Positions 32,121 to 42,669 of a stretch of 64,000 nucleotides of DNA are shown here, in pieces (position 1 is the first letter of the stretch; every line of letters begins with the position of its first letter). The notes beneath the pieces were generated by a model. It did no database searches and had not been told where the DNA came from. It saw only the letters and a list, made by a program, of their open reading frames with translations. The DNA is from Elephas maximus indicus (Eukaryota; Chordata; Mammalia; Proboscidea; Elephantidae), in assembly GCF_024166365.1 (NCBI RefSeq), contig NC_064827.1, positions 75,283,135 through 75,347,134 on the forward strand. The letters are read 5' to 3'. Made by a program: the position numbers and the translations under genes.

Positions 32121-32514
32121 TCCATTTTCCTGGGATGCCCTCCAGGGAGCCAGCAGGGCCCCTCCTTGAGGCTACAGGAAGCAGCAGAGCAAGGACTCAC
32201 AGTACAAATGCCTGTCACCACCCTGCCCCTGCCTCACCCCCTGATTCCACGTCAGAATGAGCCAACATCTAGGGTGACTACTATTATAAAACAGCACTGC
32301 TGACTGGATGCAGTGCTGAACACAAGCTCTGGATGTCTGATGGTGGAATTTTAGGCATTGGGCCCTGAGAATGAGGAGGAAAGTGGGGAGGGGATTTTCT
32401 TTACCCTGCTCCCTCTGCTTTGCTGAACTCTAGGCCTATAGTCATATATGCATGTTTGGAGCAGTGATGGCAATAACTGTCATCTCAGGTGCCACCTCTG
32501 ATAGATTGGTAGTG

Positions 32515-32730
32515 GCTGCTTGAGGGGCATGTTGAAAAGGCTTTGGGATTGATTAGCAATGTCTGCTGTATGCACAATAATTAGAAAAGGGGACATGAGA
32601 GGGGCCGGACCTAAGTTAATTAAATTTTTAACCTGAACTCTGACTCCAAGGTCACTGATCAGGCTTTCTTCTAATTATAGTTAATTATGTTAATTAGGTA
32701 ATTGTGTACCTGACCACACTGTGAACTTGG
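32515..32730. promoter_or_regulatory. Candidate enhancer: cluster of TTAATTA/TAATTA motifs
   Basis: 'cctaagttaattaaattttt' and 'ttctaattatagttaattat' plus 'gttaattaggtaattgtgta' give at least six homeodomain-type cores in about 100 bp (32610-32710), with 'gattgattagcaatgt' nearby. Its 3' edge overlaps an L2 fragment. Confidence 0.35.
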
Positions 32731-32830
32731 GAAGGACAGGACCATGTCCTTCTTGCTTCCCGTGTGCTCAGCAGCACAGTGCCCAGCACATGGTATGAAT
32801 TCCACAAATATGCAATTACCGTAAGGAAAG
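32705..32830 (+). repeat. L2 3' end
   Basis: 'tgtgaacttgggaaggacag', 'cagtgcccagcacatggtat' and 'gaattccacaaatatgca' match the last part of L2. Confidence 0.75.
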
Positions 32831-32964
32831 ATTGATGAAGGTTCCAGAGTCCCTGAAAGAGCTATCAATTGGAATTCTTTTAAAGTGAATGCTTTTTAAA
32901 ACGTATTTTTAAACTTCTAAGGATGAGATTTAGCTGCCCACATATTTAAACTGGGGCCCTCCCC

Positions 32965-33125
32965 TCTGTGTCACTGATTCGCTGGGTGTCTTTGCATCAG
33001 TAACTTAACCTCCCTAAGCCTTGGTTTCCAAGTCTTTGAAATGAAGGTCATTCTTTCCTTATGGGACTGTGGTGATGGTTGACCAAGGAGATGACGGTCA
33101 CATAGCCCAGAGCCTGTAGGTAACA
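32965..33125 (+). repeat. MIR
   Basis: 'cttaacctccctaagccttg' followed by 'gtttccaagtctttgaaatg' is a diverged core; the 3' part reaches 'cccagagcctgtagg'. Confidence 0.7.
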
Positions 33126-33234
33126 GGATTTGGCATTCAGAAATGTCAGCTCCAGCTGCTTCCCTCTGCCACCTGCTGCCAGCACACGCTAGGCCTCTCC
33201 CCTCTGTTTTGCTGAACCCTAGGCTCTCTTGGCC

Positions 33235-33330
33235 CATAATGCCTTTCTTCTCACTTCTCAAATATCATTGCCTGTGAGAAGTCTCCTCTGACCCCAGAAC
33301 CCTACTTAAGGGACCCCTGCTCTGTGTCCC
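33235..33330 (+). repeat. L2 fragment
   Basis: 'aatatcattgcctgtgagaa' followed by 'gtctcctctgaccccagaac' resembles the L2 segment upstream of its 3' end. Confidence 0.55.
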
Positions 33331-33499
33331 AGCAACCCCCTGTGCTTCCCTCCCTAGGGATGGAAGAACCTGGACCTCCAACTACTGAGGGGTGGAGCCT
33401 CTCCTTCACAAGTGCCAATTCCCTCTTAATCAGAATGTTATTCTTTAATGTAGACATATTATCTTTCTTTTTTAAACAAGAACAACTCCTCTTACAGCT

Positions 33500-33655
33500 C
33501 TTACTACTTAGCAGTTTACATATGTATGCTATCATCAGCTAGTTCTTGCCTTTACTGGCTCCATTTTATAGATAAGGAATCCAGGGCTCAGAGAGGTAAA
33601 GTGACTTACCCAAGATCACACAGCAAGGATTTGAACCTAGATCTGCCTCCCCTGG
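33500..33655 (-). repeat. MIR
   Basis: 'ccattttatagataaggaat' followed by 'cagagaggtaaagtgactta' and 'cacagcaaggatttgaacct', well preserved. Confidence 0.88.
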
Positions 33656-33664
33656 AGGCCCCTG

Positions 33665-33960
33665 AGGCGATGCCTTCAAGGATCAGCAGGAGTTAGCCAG
33701 GTGGAAAGGGCATGCTAGGGAGAGGAAATAGTGTATGCAGGGCCCCAGATGTATGGAGCAGGAAGCTGTAAGCCGCTCTGTGGACTTGGCAAGGTGGAGT
33801 GACATGTGTCACCTGGGAATTGGGTCAGAGCGGTAGGGAGGCCTTGGATGCTTAGCCCTGGAGTGTTGACATTATCTTGAGGGTGATAGGGACGGGAGAT
33901 ATGGTCAGATGATGTTTTAGGAAGTTGTGAAAAATGGCCAGGAGACTAAAAGGATAGCTG
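33665..33960 (-). repeat. L2 internal fragment
   Basis: 'agccaggtggaaagggcatg', 'tatgcagggccccagatgta' and 'ggcaaggtggagtgacatgt' resemble the antisense L2 region often seen next to its 3' end. Confidence 0.5.
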
Positions 33961-34279
33961 TGATACTGGGGGGATGTTACCTGAGCCTGTTGGCTGCCTA
34001 GCCCCATTTCCACCCACAGAGAAACTTTGGCTTTGCCCCCCACCTCACCCCAGCCCTTTCCTTCTGGGTGTTGGGGTGGGAGGCCCCTCACCTCCATACT
34101 CTCAGCCTCTCTCACAGTTTTCTTGTGAAAGACAAGGCCAGCGCCTTCCAACTTGCTGGGGACAATGTGAAAATAAATGATAAAATATGTAAAGCTTGCA
34201 AGCACTGTGAGGGGGCGGGGGGGAGTGCCACGGATGTGTTATTTTCCCTAAATCCGATTCCTCCGTGTCCCCCCCCCCC

Positions 34280-34540
34280 GCCCCCGTCAGAGAAGCTGTT
34301 CTGACTCCCAGGGACGAGAGAAGCCAGAGTTAATGGGAGTGCCTCAGCCCAGGCCCACCTCCGTTCAAGTCATCCGCCACAGAATACATTTATTTCCCCC
34401 GATTTCCAGGCTGTCTCATTAATCTGCAAGAGCCCCAGTTCTAACGTGCTTCCTGGGAGCAAATTGTGTTGTCACTTTGACTGAATTCTGATACTTCCGT
34501 TATTTATTTATTTATTTTTCGGGTCTAGAGAAGTCAGAGG
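34280..34540. other. Repeat-free block with a TTTA microsatellite
   Basis: No known repeat until a (TTTA)4 run near 34502-34519. It contains 'gctgtctcattaatctgcaa' and 'tgttgtcactttgactgaat'. A C-rich tract lies just upstream (34270-34286). Confidence 0.35.
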
Positions 34541-35029
34541 GGAAGCTGTGAAAACGAGCAACTTGAATTTTAATGTCTGTGCCTGTGTGGTGTGCAAAGG
34601 TATGTGTATGTGTGTGTGTTTTAAGGGTGGGCTGAGGTCTGCAGTTCCCCAGGCTCGCAGGAACCAGGCCTGTTTTGGAGCCAGAATAGGCCATGCAGCC
34701 AGGGGTGGGGGTCACAGCCTTGCTGCTCTCAGATTTGTGCAAGGTGGGGCAGCACCCAGCGGATGAGCTGACTGACCGTTCTCAGGATCTTTTCCACGGT
34801 GGTGAGGTTGCTCAGGAAGGTGAGACCTGGCTAGCTCATGGGTACCCCTGCTCACCCCCTCACAGAGCCAGGAAACGCCAAGGTGGTTCCAGAAGAGACT
34901 GGATTCTTTCTGCTAAGAAGGGGCTCAGTGACACCCCTTTCGCCTGGCCAGCCATGGAGCCTAGCACCTGCTTGGGACACAGTCCAAATATTTGTAGCTT
35001 GAATGTGTCAGTTACTGGCTGAATGCGGT

Positions 35030-35160
35030 CACCTATCTTGAGTCTCATTTTATCGTCACCAGAACCCATTTTACAGCCGAGGAGACTGAGATCCAGAGAG
35101 GCTGAGGATGAGGCAAGGGACACTCAGCAAAGACACCTCAGGGCTGGTCTTCACATCTGG
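35030..35160 (-). repeat. MIR
   Basis: 'acccattttacagccgagga' at about 35065-35084, then 'gactgagatccagagaggct'. Confidence 0.82.
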
Positions 35161-35389
35161 TTCTGCTCCCCAGGTGGGCGGGTAGTAGAAGGGTTGGGAG
35201 GGGGTGGGGCCCTATGAGGAAGCACCAGGAAGCAGAGGGCTAGGCTCTGCAGCCCGGAGGAGGATCCTGTGGAGGAATGAGGACCCTCTGACAGAGAGTG
35301 AATAAGATCTCCATCTTGCCTGTGGGCCTGGATGATTTCGCAGAATGCATGTGGAGAAGGGCCACCCAGGATAGAGTCCAGGGCTCCGG

Positions 35390-35475
35390 AGGCCTGGGTG
35401 TCCATTAGAGTTGCCTAGGGAACTTTTAAAATCCTGAAGCCAAGCTCCACCCCAGGCCAATTACTCAGAATCCTG
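35390..35475 (+). repeat. MER5A-like (hAT-Charlie) fragment
   Basis: 'tagagttgcctagggaactt', 'aagctccaccccaggccaat' and 'tactcagaatcctggggg' follow the MER5-type order. Confidence 0.55.
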
Positions 35476-35479
35476 GGGG

Positions 35480-35660
35480 TTGGGCAGTCAGTGAGGGTGC
35501 CCCAGAGAGGGTGGTTTCCCTTGCATCTTGAAGGCAAAGTAGAAGTTGCTCTGGAGGTAACAGGGAGGGAGAATGGCATTTCAGGTAGGGGGATATCAAG
35601 GGCAGAGACACAGCCCTTGGAAGAGCTTGGGTATATTTGAGGGTATCACACGGTGCTATG
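35480..35660 (-). repeat. L2 fragment
   Basis: 'gaaggcaaagtagaagttgc' and 'ggcatttcaggtagggggat', then 'agggcagagacacagccct', resemble internal antisense L2. Confidence 0.45.
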
Positions 35661-36289
35661 TGGAGGGTAAGTGGCAGAGGCAGAGCCAGCACCACCCCTT
35701 CTGCCTGCCATCCTGATCCTGGTGGGTACATTGTCCCCTGGATCAGGAAGGAAGTGTTCCAGCGTTTTCCTTGTCCCTTCCAGAGCTAATGGTCAAGTCC
35801 TCCCTAGCTTTGTCTCTGAAACTCGGACATTTCCATCTGCAGAGAGAGACTGGGTCTGCACACACATCTGCACAGAGAAACCTGGAAAATTATCCTCTGC
35901 CTGGGAACATCTGACACTCCCTCATTTACTCTGACCTCTAGAGCTGTCTGATTAGAGACCTGTGATAGCTAAGGTGTCAAGTCTTGGGTTTGCTAATTGT
36001 CATTTCCCCTCAGGAATGGGTTGGGCGCCCCCTTTCAGGGTTCTCCTGACCCTGGGACCTGAATAGGACCCCCTCCCCTTAGAGTGCTAGTCCTCCCTGC
36101 CTTGCCTTTCCCTCCAGACATCAAGCTCTCCGAGGGCTGGACCTGGCACGCCCTGGGCCAGTGTCCCCATGCCCCCTTTCCTCTCACTTCTTCGCCTGAG
36201 ACCGTTCCCCTCATCTAGAGTCCCCCTTTACCCCCTCCCCTCTGTGCTGGGGAGGGACAGCAGAGACAGGGTCAAGTGGAAAGGGACCA

Positions 36290-36480
36290 GGTATGCCAGG
36301 CCCATACTGGACATTTTGCCTGTACATTCTCATTGAGCATTTCACTGAGGTCCTTTTAGGTGGGCCTTCTCCTCATTTTTCAGATGAGGAAATTAAGACT
36401 TAATAGGGGCAACAAAATTCCAGAAAAATTTCCCAGCAAATAGGCAGTGGAGCCTGGATTTAAATTCCAATCTGGCCCCA
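36290..36480 (-). repeat. MIR
   Basis: 'ctcatttttcagatgaggaa' followed by 'ggatttaaattccaatctgg'. Confidence 0.8.
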
Positions 36481-36764
36481 GGGAGGACACTCACCAGCTG
36501 GAACAGTCCGGTTGGCAGGAGAACAGGTGACAGAGAAGGCTAGACCCTTTTGGTGAACTAGCCTGGGGCATGATGTCTGAGGCAGAGCTTTCCTGTCAAG
36601 AAAGAGCTGGGAGTTTGTGGGGGTGGGGGGTTAAGTGGGGGTGGGGGAGTGGGGCTTGCCCCTTGGACCCCTGGGAAGTATGAGGACTGGATTGGCCCCA
36701 GGCCATCCCTTCTCTTTCTGGCTTTGGTTACCCCACCTGTGCATGAGAGGGTGGAACGACCCCA

Positions 36765-36860
36765 TTATCTACTGAGTGCTAATTATGTACTACCCAATTT
36801 GCTGCACGATCTGATTTAATTGTCCCAGCAACACTGTAAAGCCAAGTCCTCTTATTCACA
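36765..36860 (-). repeat. MIR 3'-part fragment
   Basis: 'ctactgagtgctaattatgt' and 'gatttaattgtcccagcaac' correspond to the antisense 3' half. Confidence 0.65.
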
Positions 36861-37075
36861 CCGTCTGACCCCATTCCTCGGCTTCATCTCCTTCCCAGCA
36901 CTTGTTGCTGTCTGAAACAACTGTTTGTTTCCATGTTTGTGGCTACCCCGATTGGTCTGAGTGCTCTGGGAGGGGAGGGCCTTGCCACCTTCTCCACTCC
37001 TGTGTCCCCAGTGCCTCGGACAGTGCCTGGCTCAATGAGCCTCTCAAGAAATGCTTAATGATTGAGGATGGGATG
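36860..37075 (+). repeat. L2 3' end
   Basis: 'gtgtccccagtgcctcggac' followed by 'agtgcctggctcaatgagcc' and 'gaaatgcttaatgattga'. Confidence 0.65.
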
Positions 37076-37139
37076 AATAAACCCCTTTTTTCTAGAAAAG
37101 GAAACTGAGACCCGTAGAACATAAATGCCACATTCACTC

Positions 37140-38330
37140 TGAAAAGGCCGGGTAGGAGCCCCTGCCTGTCTAGTGGTCAGCTGGGACCTCTCTCACTCTC
37201 TCTGGAGCTGACAGCCTGGAATTCCAGGTGCGCCTGTCTGTGCCTCCAGTCGGAATTACCAGCAGGTTCACATTGCCTAAAGAAACTTCCAGTCCACGCT
37301 GTGGCTATGGATCGGCTCAGAAAAAGCGTGTCCTGTGACTGCTCAAAGAATCTGGGCATTTAGCCCAGAAAAGAGTGTGTTTCCTGGCTTCCCGAGAGCT
37401 GAGGCCCACCCCACCCCCAGTCTGGGAGTGCAGGGAGGGAGGGAGAGATGGGCTCCAGCCCTGGAAGGCGACAGCGTGAGACCTTACCACCTGAGGTTCA
37501 CGCTCCCCTGCACCCCGAGATGGTCCCAGCAAGGCCACCCAGCTTAGCCCTTTGCCTGAGCACCCCCCTGGGCGACAGCTTCCCAGGGAAGAAACATCCT
37601 CTGAGATGGGATTAGCGCTCTTGAGTTACTTAATGGAAAAGAAAAATGCTCCAAGCTCATACCCTGGGGCCACACTCCCAGCACGCCTCGCTGGTTAGGA
37701 CGTGGGTGGGACATTCACAAGGCACAGGGTGACTGGCTTCTTTTGGGTCATCAGGCTGCCAGGGCCAGATGTTTCGAAAGCTCCTCCCGGAGCAGCGGCA
37801 TCTGGCCTCTCACTCCGTGGGCCAGGCGTGGGTTTACGAGGTGTCTTTGAAGAGAGCTGGAATCATCGGGCGTGATGTCTGCATGTTGTGTAATTTCACA
37901 ATGGGGTTCTCTTTTCACAAGAAGGGTCAGTGCTTCCCTCTCCCACTTTCCGTTTTTATTTTCTTTCCCTCGTGACCAAGGGGCTGCCTTGTTGGCTGGC
38001 CTGGGGTGCCTCCTTTCTTGGGCCGGGAGATCATCCAGTCCCCACAGGGGGTTCTCTGGAACATACTGACCAAATTTCTGAGGGGGAGAAAACCTACTTT
38101 TTTATGCTTGTAGGAGATTGGAGGAGGCCCGCGTTACTTCTCCTAAGCCAGGATTGAAAAAAGTCACCAACCAGGACACAGCTGCTCGAGTTTGCTGGGT
38201 CCTTAATGCCAGACTGAGGCCAGGCACCAGGCTGTGTGAAATTCTCACCCATCCATGATGAAATGAGAAAACATAAGGTCAAGGCAGGCATTGGCTACTT
38301 CTTTTATGTCAAGTGACCTTTCTTTTGTAG
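37140..38330. other. Repeat-free intronic block
   Basis: About 1.2 kb show no recognised repeat, with scattered retained CpGs (37782-37880: 'ttcgaaagctcctcccggag'). No exon signal with coding support was found. Confidence 0.4.
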
Positions 38331-38332
38331 AG

Positions 38333-38696
38333 GATGGTGATAATAACCACCGTTGTTGTTGTTGGCTTCGCCAAGTCTGCAACCCCACACACAACAGAGC
38401 AAAACACTGCCCAGTCCTGTGCCGTTGCCATGATCGGTTGTGTGTCAGACTGTTGTGATCCATAGGATTTTTATTGGCTGATTTTTGGAAGTAGGTCGCC
38501 AGACTTTTTTTCCAGTCCGTCTTAGTCTGGAAGCTCTGCTGAAACCTGTTTAGCATTATAGCAACATGCATGACTCCACTGACAGACGGGTGGTGGCTGC
38601 ACATGAAGTGCATTGGCCAGGAATCAAACCCAGGTCTTCTGTATGGAAGGCGAGAATTCTACCACTGAACCACCAGTGGCTCGTGATGGTGATAAT
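38333..38696 (-). mobile_element. Long afrotherian SINE (tRNA-Gly head) with 12-bp target-site duplication
   Basis: In minus orientation the head at 38615-38684 shows 'gagaattctaccactgaacc'. The body holds 'ctgctgaaacctgtttagca' and 'ttattggctgatttttggaa', and the tail 'gcaaaacactgcccagtcct'. Exact 'gatggtgataat' copies lie at 38333-38344 and 38685-38696. Confidence 0.94.
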
Positions 38697-39236
38697 GGTA
38701 ATTGTAAGTGCCAGAAAAAGTTGGCAGCCTTATGTCTGTCAAAATCTGGGGGGGAAGCTTTATAGGCCTCTGAAATCCCCAGGCCTGGGAACCACTGATT
38801 TAATTCTTCTGCAGCACCAGAAACTGAAGTTGAGGGTCACGGAGTCTTTGCCAAAGTCTGCAATGCCTAGAGAACTTGGGGAGCCGAGGCCACACGTGAA
38901 CTCCCTGCTCTGCTTTGGGAGGGGGCCCGAGGAGTGAGAAGGAAGGCCTGTCTGGGTAGGGTGTTGCTGAGTGTTAGTACTTCGGGGTGTCTGCAGCTGG
39001 GTTGGGTTAAAACTGTCCCAAGAAGGGACCACCAGGCTGCCTGCTCCTGTGCAAACGGGAATGACGTGTAGTCAGCATAGGAGCGGTGGCATGGAAAGGT
39101 ATTTGTGCTGGGCCTGCTCTGTGCCAGGTCCCGGGAGGGCTTTGGGGCCGCAGATTGAACTGGGACCGCATTGGGGGAGGAAGGATGCTGCTAAGACGCA
39201 TCATCACGTGACCCAGTGAGTAAAGTTATACCTGGG

Positions 39237-39359
39237 CTTGGTACCACGCGAGGCAGGGTGATGTGCAAAAGGGCTTAGTTCAGTGGGAGACAGGATGGTA
39301 TGCAAAACGGCTTGGTACCGTGGGAGGCAGGATGGTGTACAAAAGGACTTGGTAACAGG
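39237..39359 (+). repeat. 37-bp minisatellite, 3.3 units
   Basis: Units begin at 39237, 39274, 39311 and 39348 (partial). They share 'cttggtacc...gtgggaggcaggatggtgtgcaaaa'-type content with a few substitutions each. A single diverged unit with the same left flank lies at 40390-40450. Confidence 0.85.
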
Positions 39360-39689
39360 GAGCTTCCTGACATTCCCATGGAGGACAGAGATGCACACAA
39401 AGATCTAAGTTCAGGGAGGGAGAGTCGTCGTCACAGCTCCTGTGAGTTGTACTCTTACTGAGGCCACAGTGGTGCTAAGGGAAGCAGGTCATGTCCTGCC
39501 CACTAAATATACACAGGAACTCAGGGGAGGTGACCTGGCCAAGCTCTCTGATTCCAGAACCCATGCTTTGCATCCTGGACTTGTTATTACACTTCAATAC
39601 AGGCACCAAAGACGAGTAGATTGGTTCACTTCATCACACCTTTTTTTAAACACAGACCATCAGTATTTGGTCTTTTGGCGTCATTGGCC

Positions 39690-39850
39690 AAGATAGCTGA
39701 GGGCCGAGAGCCGCTCGGCGCTCAGCAGAAGCTGCCGGCCCTGGTCCTGCTCCTGCTCGTGGGGCCGTGAGAGCGGCCCCTCCCAGTAATGACAGGGCAC
39801 CGCCACTCCCCGACGGCGCCTGCCTGCCCTGTGGATAAAGGAGGCTGTGG
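39690..39850. other. GC-rich, CpG-containing block
   Basis: 'gagggccgagagccgctcgg' and 'ctccccgacggcgcctgcct' give about ten CpGs in 140 bp within CpG-poor flanks. It could be an intronic regulatory element or an unannotated alternative first exon; a 'cgtgagagcg' donor-like string lies at about 39767. Confidence 0.3.
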
Positions 39851-39889
39851 GACGGGAAGGGAGTGGATCCAGGATCTGTTCCCTCAGTG

Positions 39890-40180
39890 GCCCTTATCTA
39901 TTTTGGCAAAGGCTCTGTGGTCAGACGTTTCCGGTTAGCGTCGCAGCCCTGACACCTCCTAGCCAAGTGATCTTGAGCAAGCAAGTCCCAGAGCCTCTCC
40001 AAGCCTCACTTTCTCCCTCCCATGAAACAGAAATAACAATTCCAGCCCTGCTTATCTCAGAAGGATTAGGGGACAACTAATGAATTAAAGGTTTAAAGGT
40101 TATAACAACCTTTTGTGACTCCTTCTGGTGTCCAGCATGGGATCTGGCAAACAGTAGGTGCTCAATAAGTACTGATTGAG
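39890..40180 (+). repeat. MIR, nearly complete
   Basis: 'agccaagtgatcttgagcaa', 'tcactttctccctcccatga' and 'aacagtaggtgctcaataag'. Confidence 0.85.
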
Positions 40181-40384
40181 TAAAAGACAGGAGCATGGAG
40201 CTCCTGAAATACGGCCTCAGTGTGGTCTTTTGAGAAGGAGATTCTATAGGCATTTCCTTCCTCCTTCAGAAGGAGGTGCACTGTTAGAGGTGATCAGGGC
40301 AGGAGTGGGGAGGTCACGTGTGTGTTCGCAGGGTTGGAGGAGGAAAGGTAACAAGCTGGATCTTGGGCTTTGATTCATCATATG

Positions 40385-40450
40385 ACCCATCAAATAAAAT
40401 TATACCTGGGCTTGGTAACTGGAATAAGGCAGTGTGCAGAAGAGCACTGG
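40385..40450 (+). repeat. Single diverged copy of the 39.2-kb minisatellite and flank
   Basis: 'attatacctgggcttggtaa' followed by 'aggcagtgtgcagaagagca' aligns with 39210-39274, including the flanking 'tgaccca'. Confidence 0.7.
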
Positions 40451-40499
40451 AAGGGGAGTCTGGAGATCAGAGTTCTTGCCCCAGCTCTGCAGCTCTTAC

Positions 40500-40890
40500 C
40501 TGCTGTGTGCAGATGCTTGCTGCATGCTGTCGATCCTCCTGCCTGAGCCCCCGTCCCTTCTTCAGACCTGATGCCACTACTGTTGTTCGGGCCTCAGTCC
40601 CACAGCCCACTGCTGGACTTTCCTGGCCTCCAGGCCTTTGCACATGCTGTGCCCTCTGCCTGAGGTGCCTACCCAAGGCTCCCTGTTCTGAGGAAACACC
40701 CCCACATCCCCAGACAGATTGCACAGAACTTTCCCAGTGTTTCCACGCCCTGGGTGTGCACAGCAGTGGTCACACTGGGTTGTTATTCTTGGTTACAAGG
40801 AGTCCCATTGAGGATGAAGACTGGTCCCCTTGGCCTGTCATGGCACCTGGCATAAGGTAGATACCCGTATGTGTCTATTGATTGAATGAG
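40500..40890 (+). repeat. L2 3' end
   Basis: 'cctggcctccaggcctttgc', 'acatgctgtgccctctgcct', 'tggcctgtcatggcacctgg' and 'tctattgattgaatgagc' are in L2 order. Confidence 0.85.
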
Positions 40891-40894
40891 CCAA

Positions 40895-40980
40895 CGGTGG
40901 AATGTTCTTGGACAAATCTCTGCTCAGTGCTTCAGTTTCCTCATCTTTAAATAAAAAGATGTGCACTGGTGCATTCTTCA
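40895..40980 (+). repeat. MIR core fragment
   Basis: 'tgcttcagtttcctcatctt' followed by 'taaataaaaagatg'. Confidence 0.7.
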
Positions 40981-41454
40981 GGGCCCTTCCTGGGGTCTCT
41001 GGTGAGACACGAGACCTTGAATGAGTAGACTTGTGGCCTTTTCCTGCTCCCAAGAAGAGAATGGGAGCGTGGTGTTGACTGCACACCTGTGCATTTAATG
41101 GTTCCCAGCCATTGATGCAACCGTATGAACGAAGGTCGGAGGACTTTCTGGGTGTGTAACACATTCCCAGTTAATGGATTCTGGTGTCTTTGAAAGGTAG
41201 GACTGAGGCCCCCTCTGTGGAGTTATTTTCACTGCAGCTGGGCCGGCCCGCCAGGCAGCTCGAGCCCTGCCCGTCCCCACTTGCCCCTCTGCGAGAATTC
41301 TTCTGATGCTTGCAGGGGGAGAATGTGTGCACCCAGGCCCAGGACTTGACATGCACTGCCCCATGGAAGTCTCTTAGCACGTGTCAGGGTCTGTTGGGCT
41401 CGTCCCCAACTTTCTACGCGCTAGGTAGGCATGGGATTTCCAACTCCCATGCCC

Positions 41455-41560
41455 CCTGCCTCCCAGCAGTGCAACTTTGCACCTCCCTGAGCCTTGGTTA
41501 TCTCATCTGCAAAATGGAGACAAGTCATGCCCACTTCGTGAGCTGGTGTTCCCAGTGCAT
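41455..41560 (+). repeat. MIR fragment
   Basis: 'gagccttggttatctcatct' followed by 'gcaaaatggagacaag'. Confidence 0.75.
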
Positions 41561-41639
41561 GGCGCTAGGTGGGAGCCCATGATATGGTGGCGGTTATTCT
41601 CAGCATGAGTGTTTCTTACTCTGGACATTCGAGCAGAAC

Positions 41640-42040
41640 GGAGATCAGCAGCCTGTTTGTTTAAGCCAAAAAATGTCTGTTGTCTGAAGAATTTTGCTTT
41701 GGAAGACAAGCTCGGCTTTTGGGGCAGAACCGTATTCCCTCGGGAATTTCACGGGTGAGGATTCAGGCATATCTTAAAAGCTTGGTGGCCACCCAAGCCT
41801 TTGAGTCTTCCACGTGGATGTTCCGAGGTCAGGCTTTTTGGGAATCTCTCGCGCAGCTGGGCTGCTTGTCGCGTCGGTAGCATCGTTTTCACAGAGCGGG
41901 CTCTGTCTGGCTATGAATAGATGTTTTTTTCCTCTTTCTTGGACGCCTGAATGGGCAGTCTCCCTCCTGCGGTCCCAGAGGCCGGTCGGAGTGTAAAACT
42001 CCAAAACGGACATCAGAGCAGGGTCGTCCATTCTTTTTCA
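41640..42040. promoter_or_regulatory. CpG-retaining repeat-free block in intron 1
   Basis: Some 15-20 CpGs lie in about 350 bp of only moderate G+C, for example 'ttgtcgcgtcggtagcatcg' (41867-41886) and 'gaggccggtcggagtgtaaa'. CpGs usually decay in methylated introns, so this suggests germline hypomethylation and hence regulatory use. No repeat and no convincing exon is present. Confidence 0.4.
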
Positions 42041-42359
42041 GACTCGTGGCTCCCAGCAAGGCTCAAAGAGGTGGGTCGATGGCTGTGTGACCCAGGGAGC
42101 CTCCCGAGGGTCTCTTGGGCTGAGGTTTATAAAGGCTGCTGAGGGAACTGAAGAAACCAGAGTACATGGAAAAAGCAGCAGACTGGAGCTGCAGCTGAGC
42201 TTGAAGAGCATGGTTCAGCATCTCCAGAAACAGGCCTGCTGGCTCAACATCCTCCGAGCCACAGACATAAAGTCTGTTCGAGAAGGAAAGATCCTAGAGT
42301 TCAGCCCATTCACGGTGCAGACCTGCAGGCTGGAGGGCCGCGTGGCTCAGGGGTTGTGA

Positions 42360-42560
42360 GCGTGGATTCTGGGGCTGCACTGCCTTCCTTCCAATCCCAG
42401 TTTCTCCACCTGTACTGGACAGTGCACCTTAGCTCTTTATGCCTCAGCTTGCCCCTCTGTACAATGGAGATAGTAATGTACCTGTATCCTCACAGGGCTT
42501 TTTTAAGGGTGAAATAGATTACCATCACCAGTATGCATTAGAACAGCACTTGGTACATAG
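42360..42560 (+). repeat. MIR, nearly complete
   Basis: 'cagcttgcccctctgtacaa' is the core and 'agcacttggtacatagtaaa' the 3' end; the 5' part has 'attctggggctgcactgcct'. Confidence 0.85.
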
Positions 42561-42665
42561 TAAATAAGTAAGGGTAAACCGAGGCCCAGAGAGAGTAAGG
42601 GCTTTGTCTGTGGTCACCCAGCAAATCGTTGGGACAGCCAGGGCTGAAACCCAAGCCTCATGATT
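42560..42665 (-). repeat. MIR fragment
   Basis: 'aaccgaggcccagagagagt' followed by 'agggctgaaacccaagcctc'. Confidence 0.75.
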
Positions 42666-42669
42666 CCTA

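Noticed and set aside
39237-39359. CRISPR-like regular repeat
   Set aside because: Units are directly adjacent with no unique spacers, and the genome is mammalian; this is a minisatellite.
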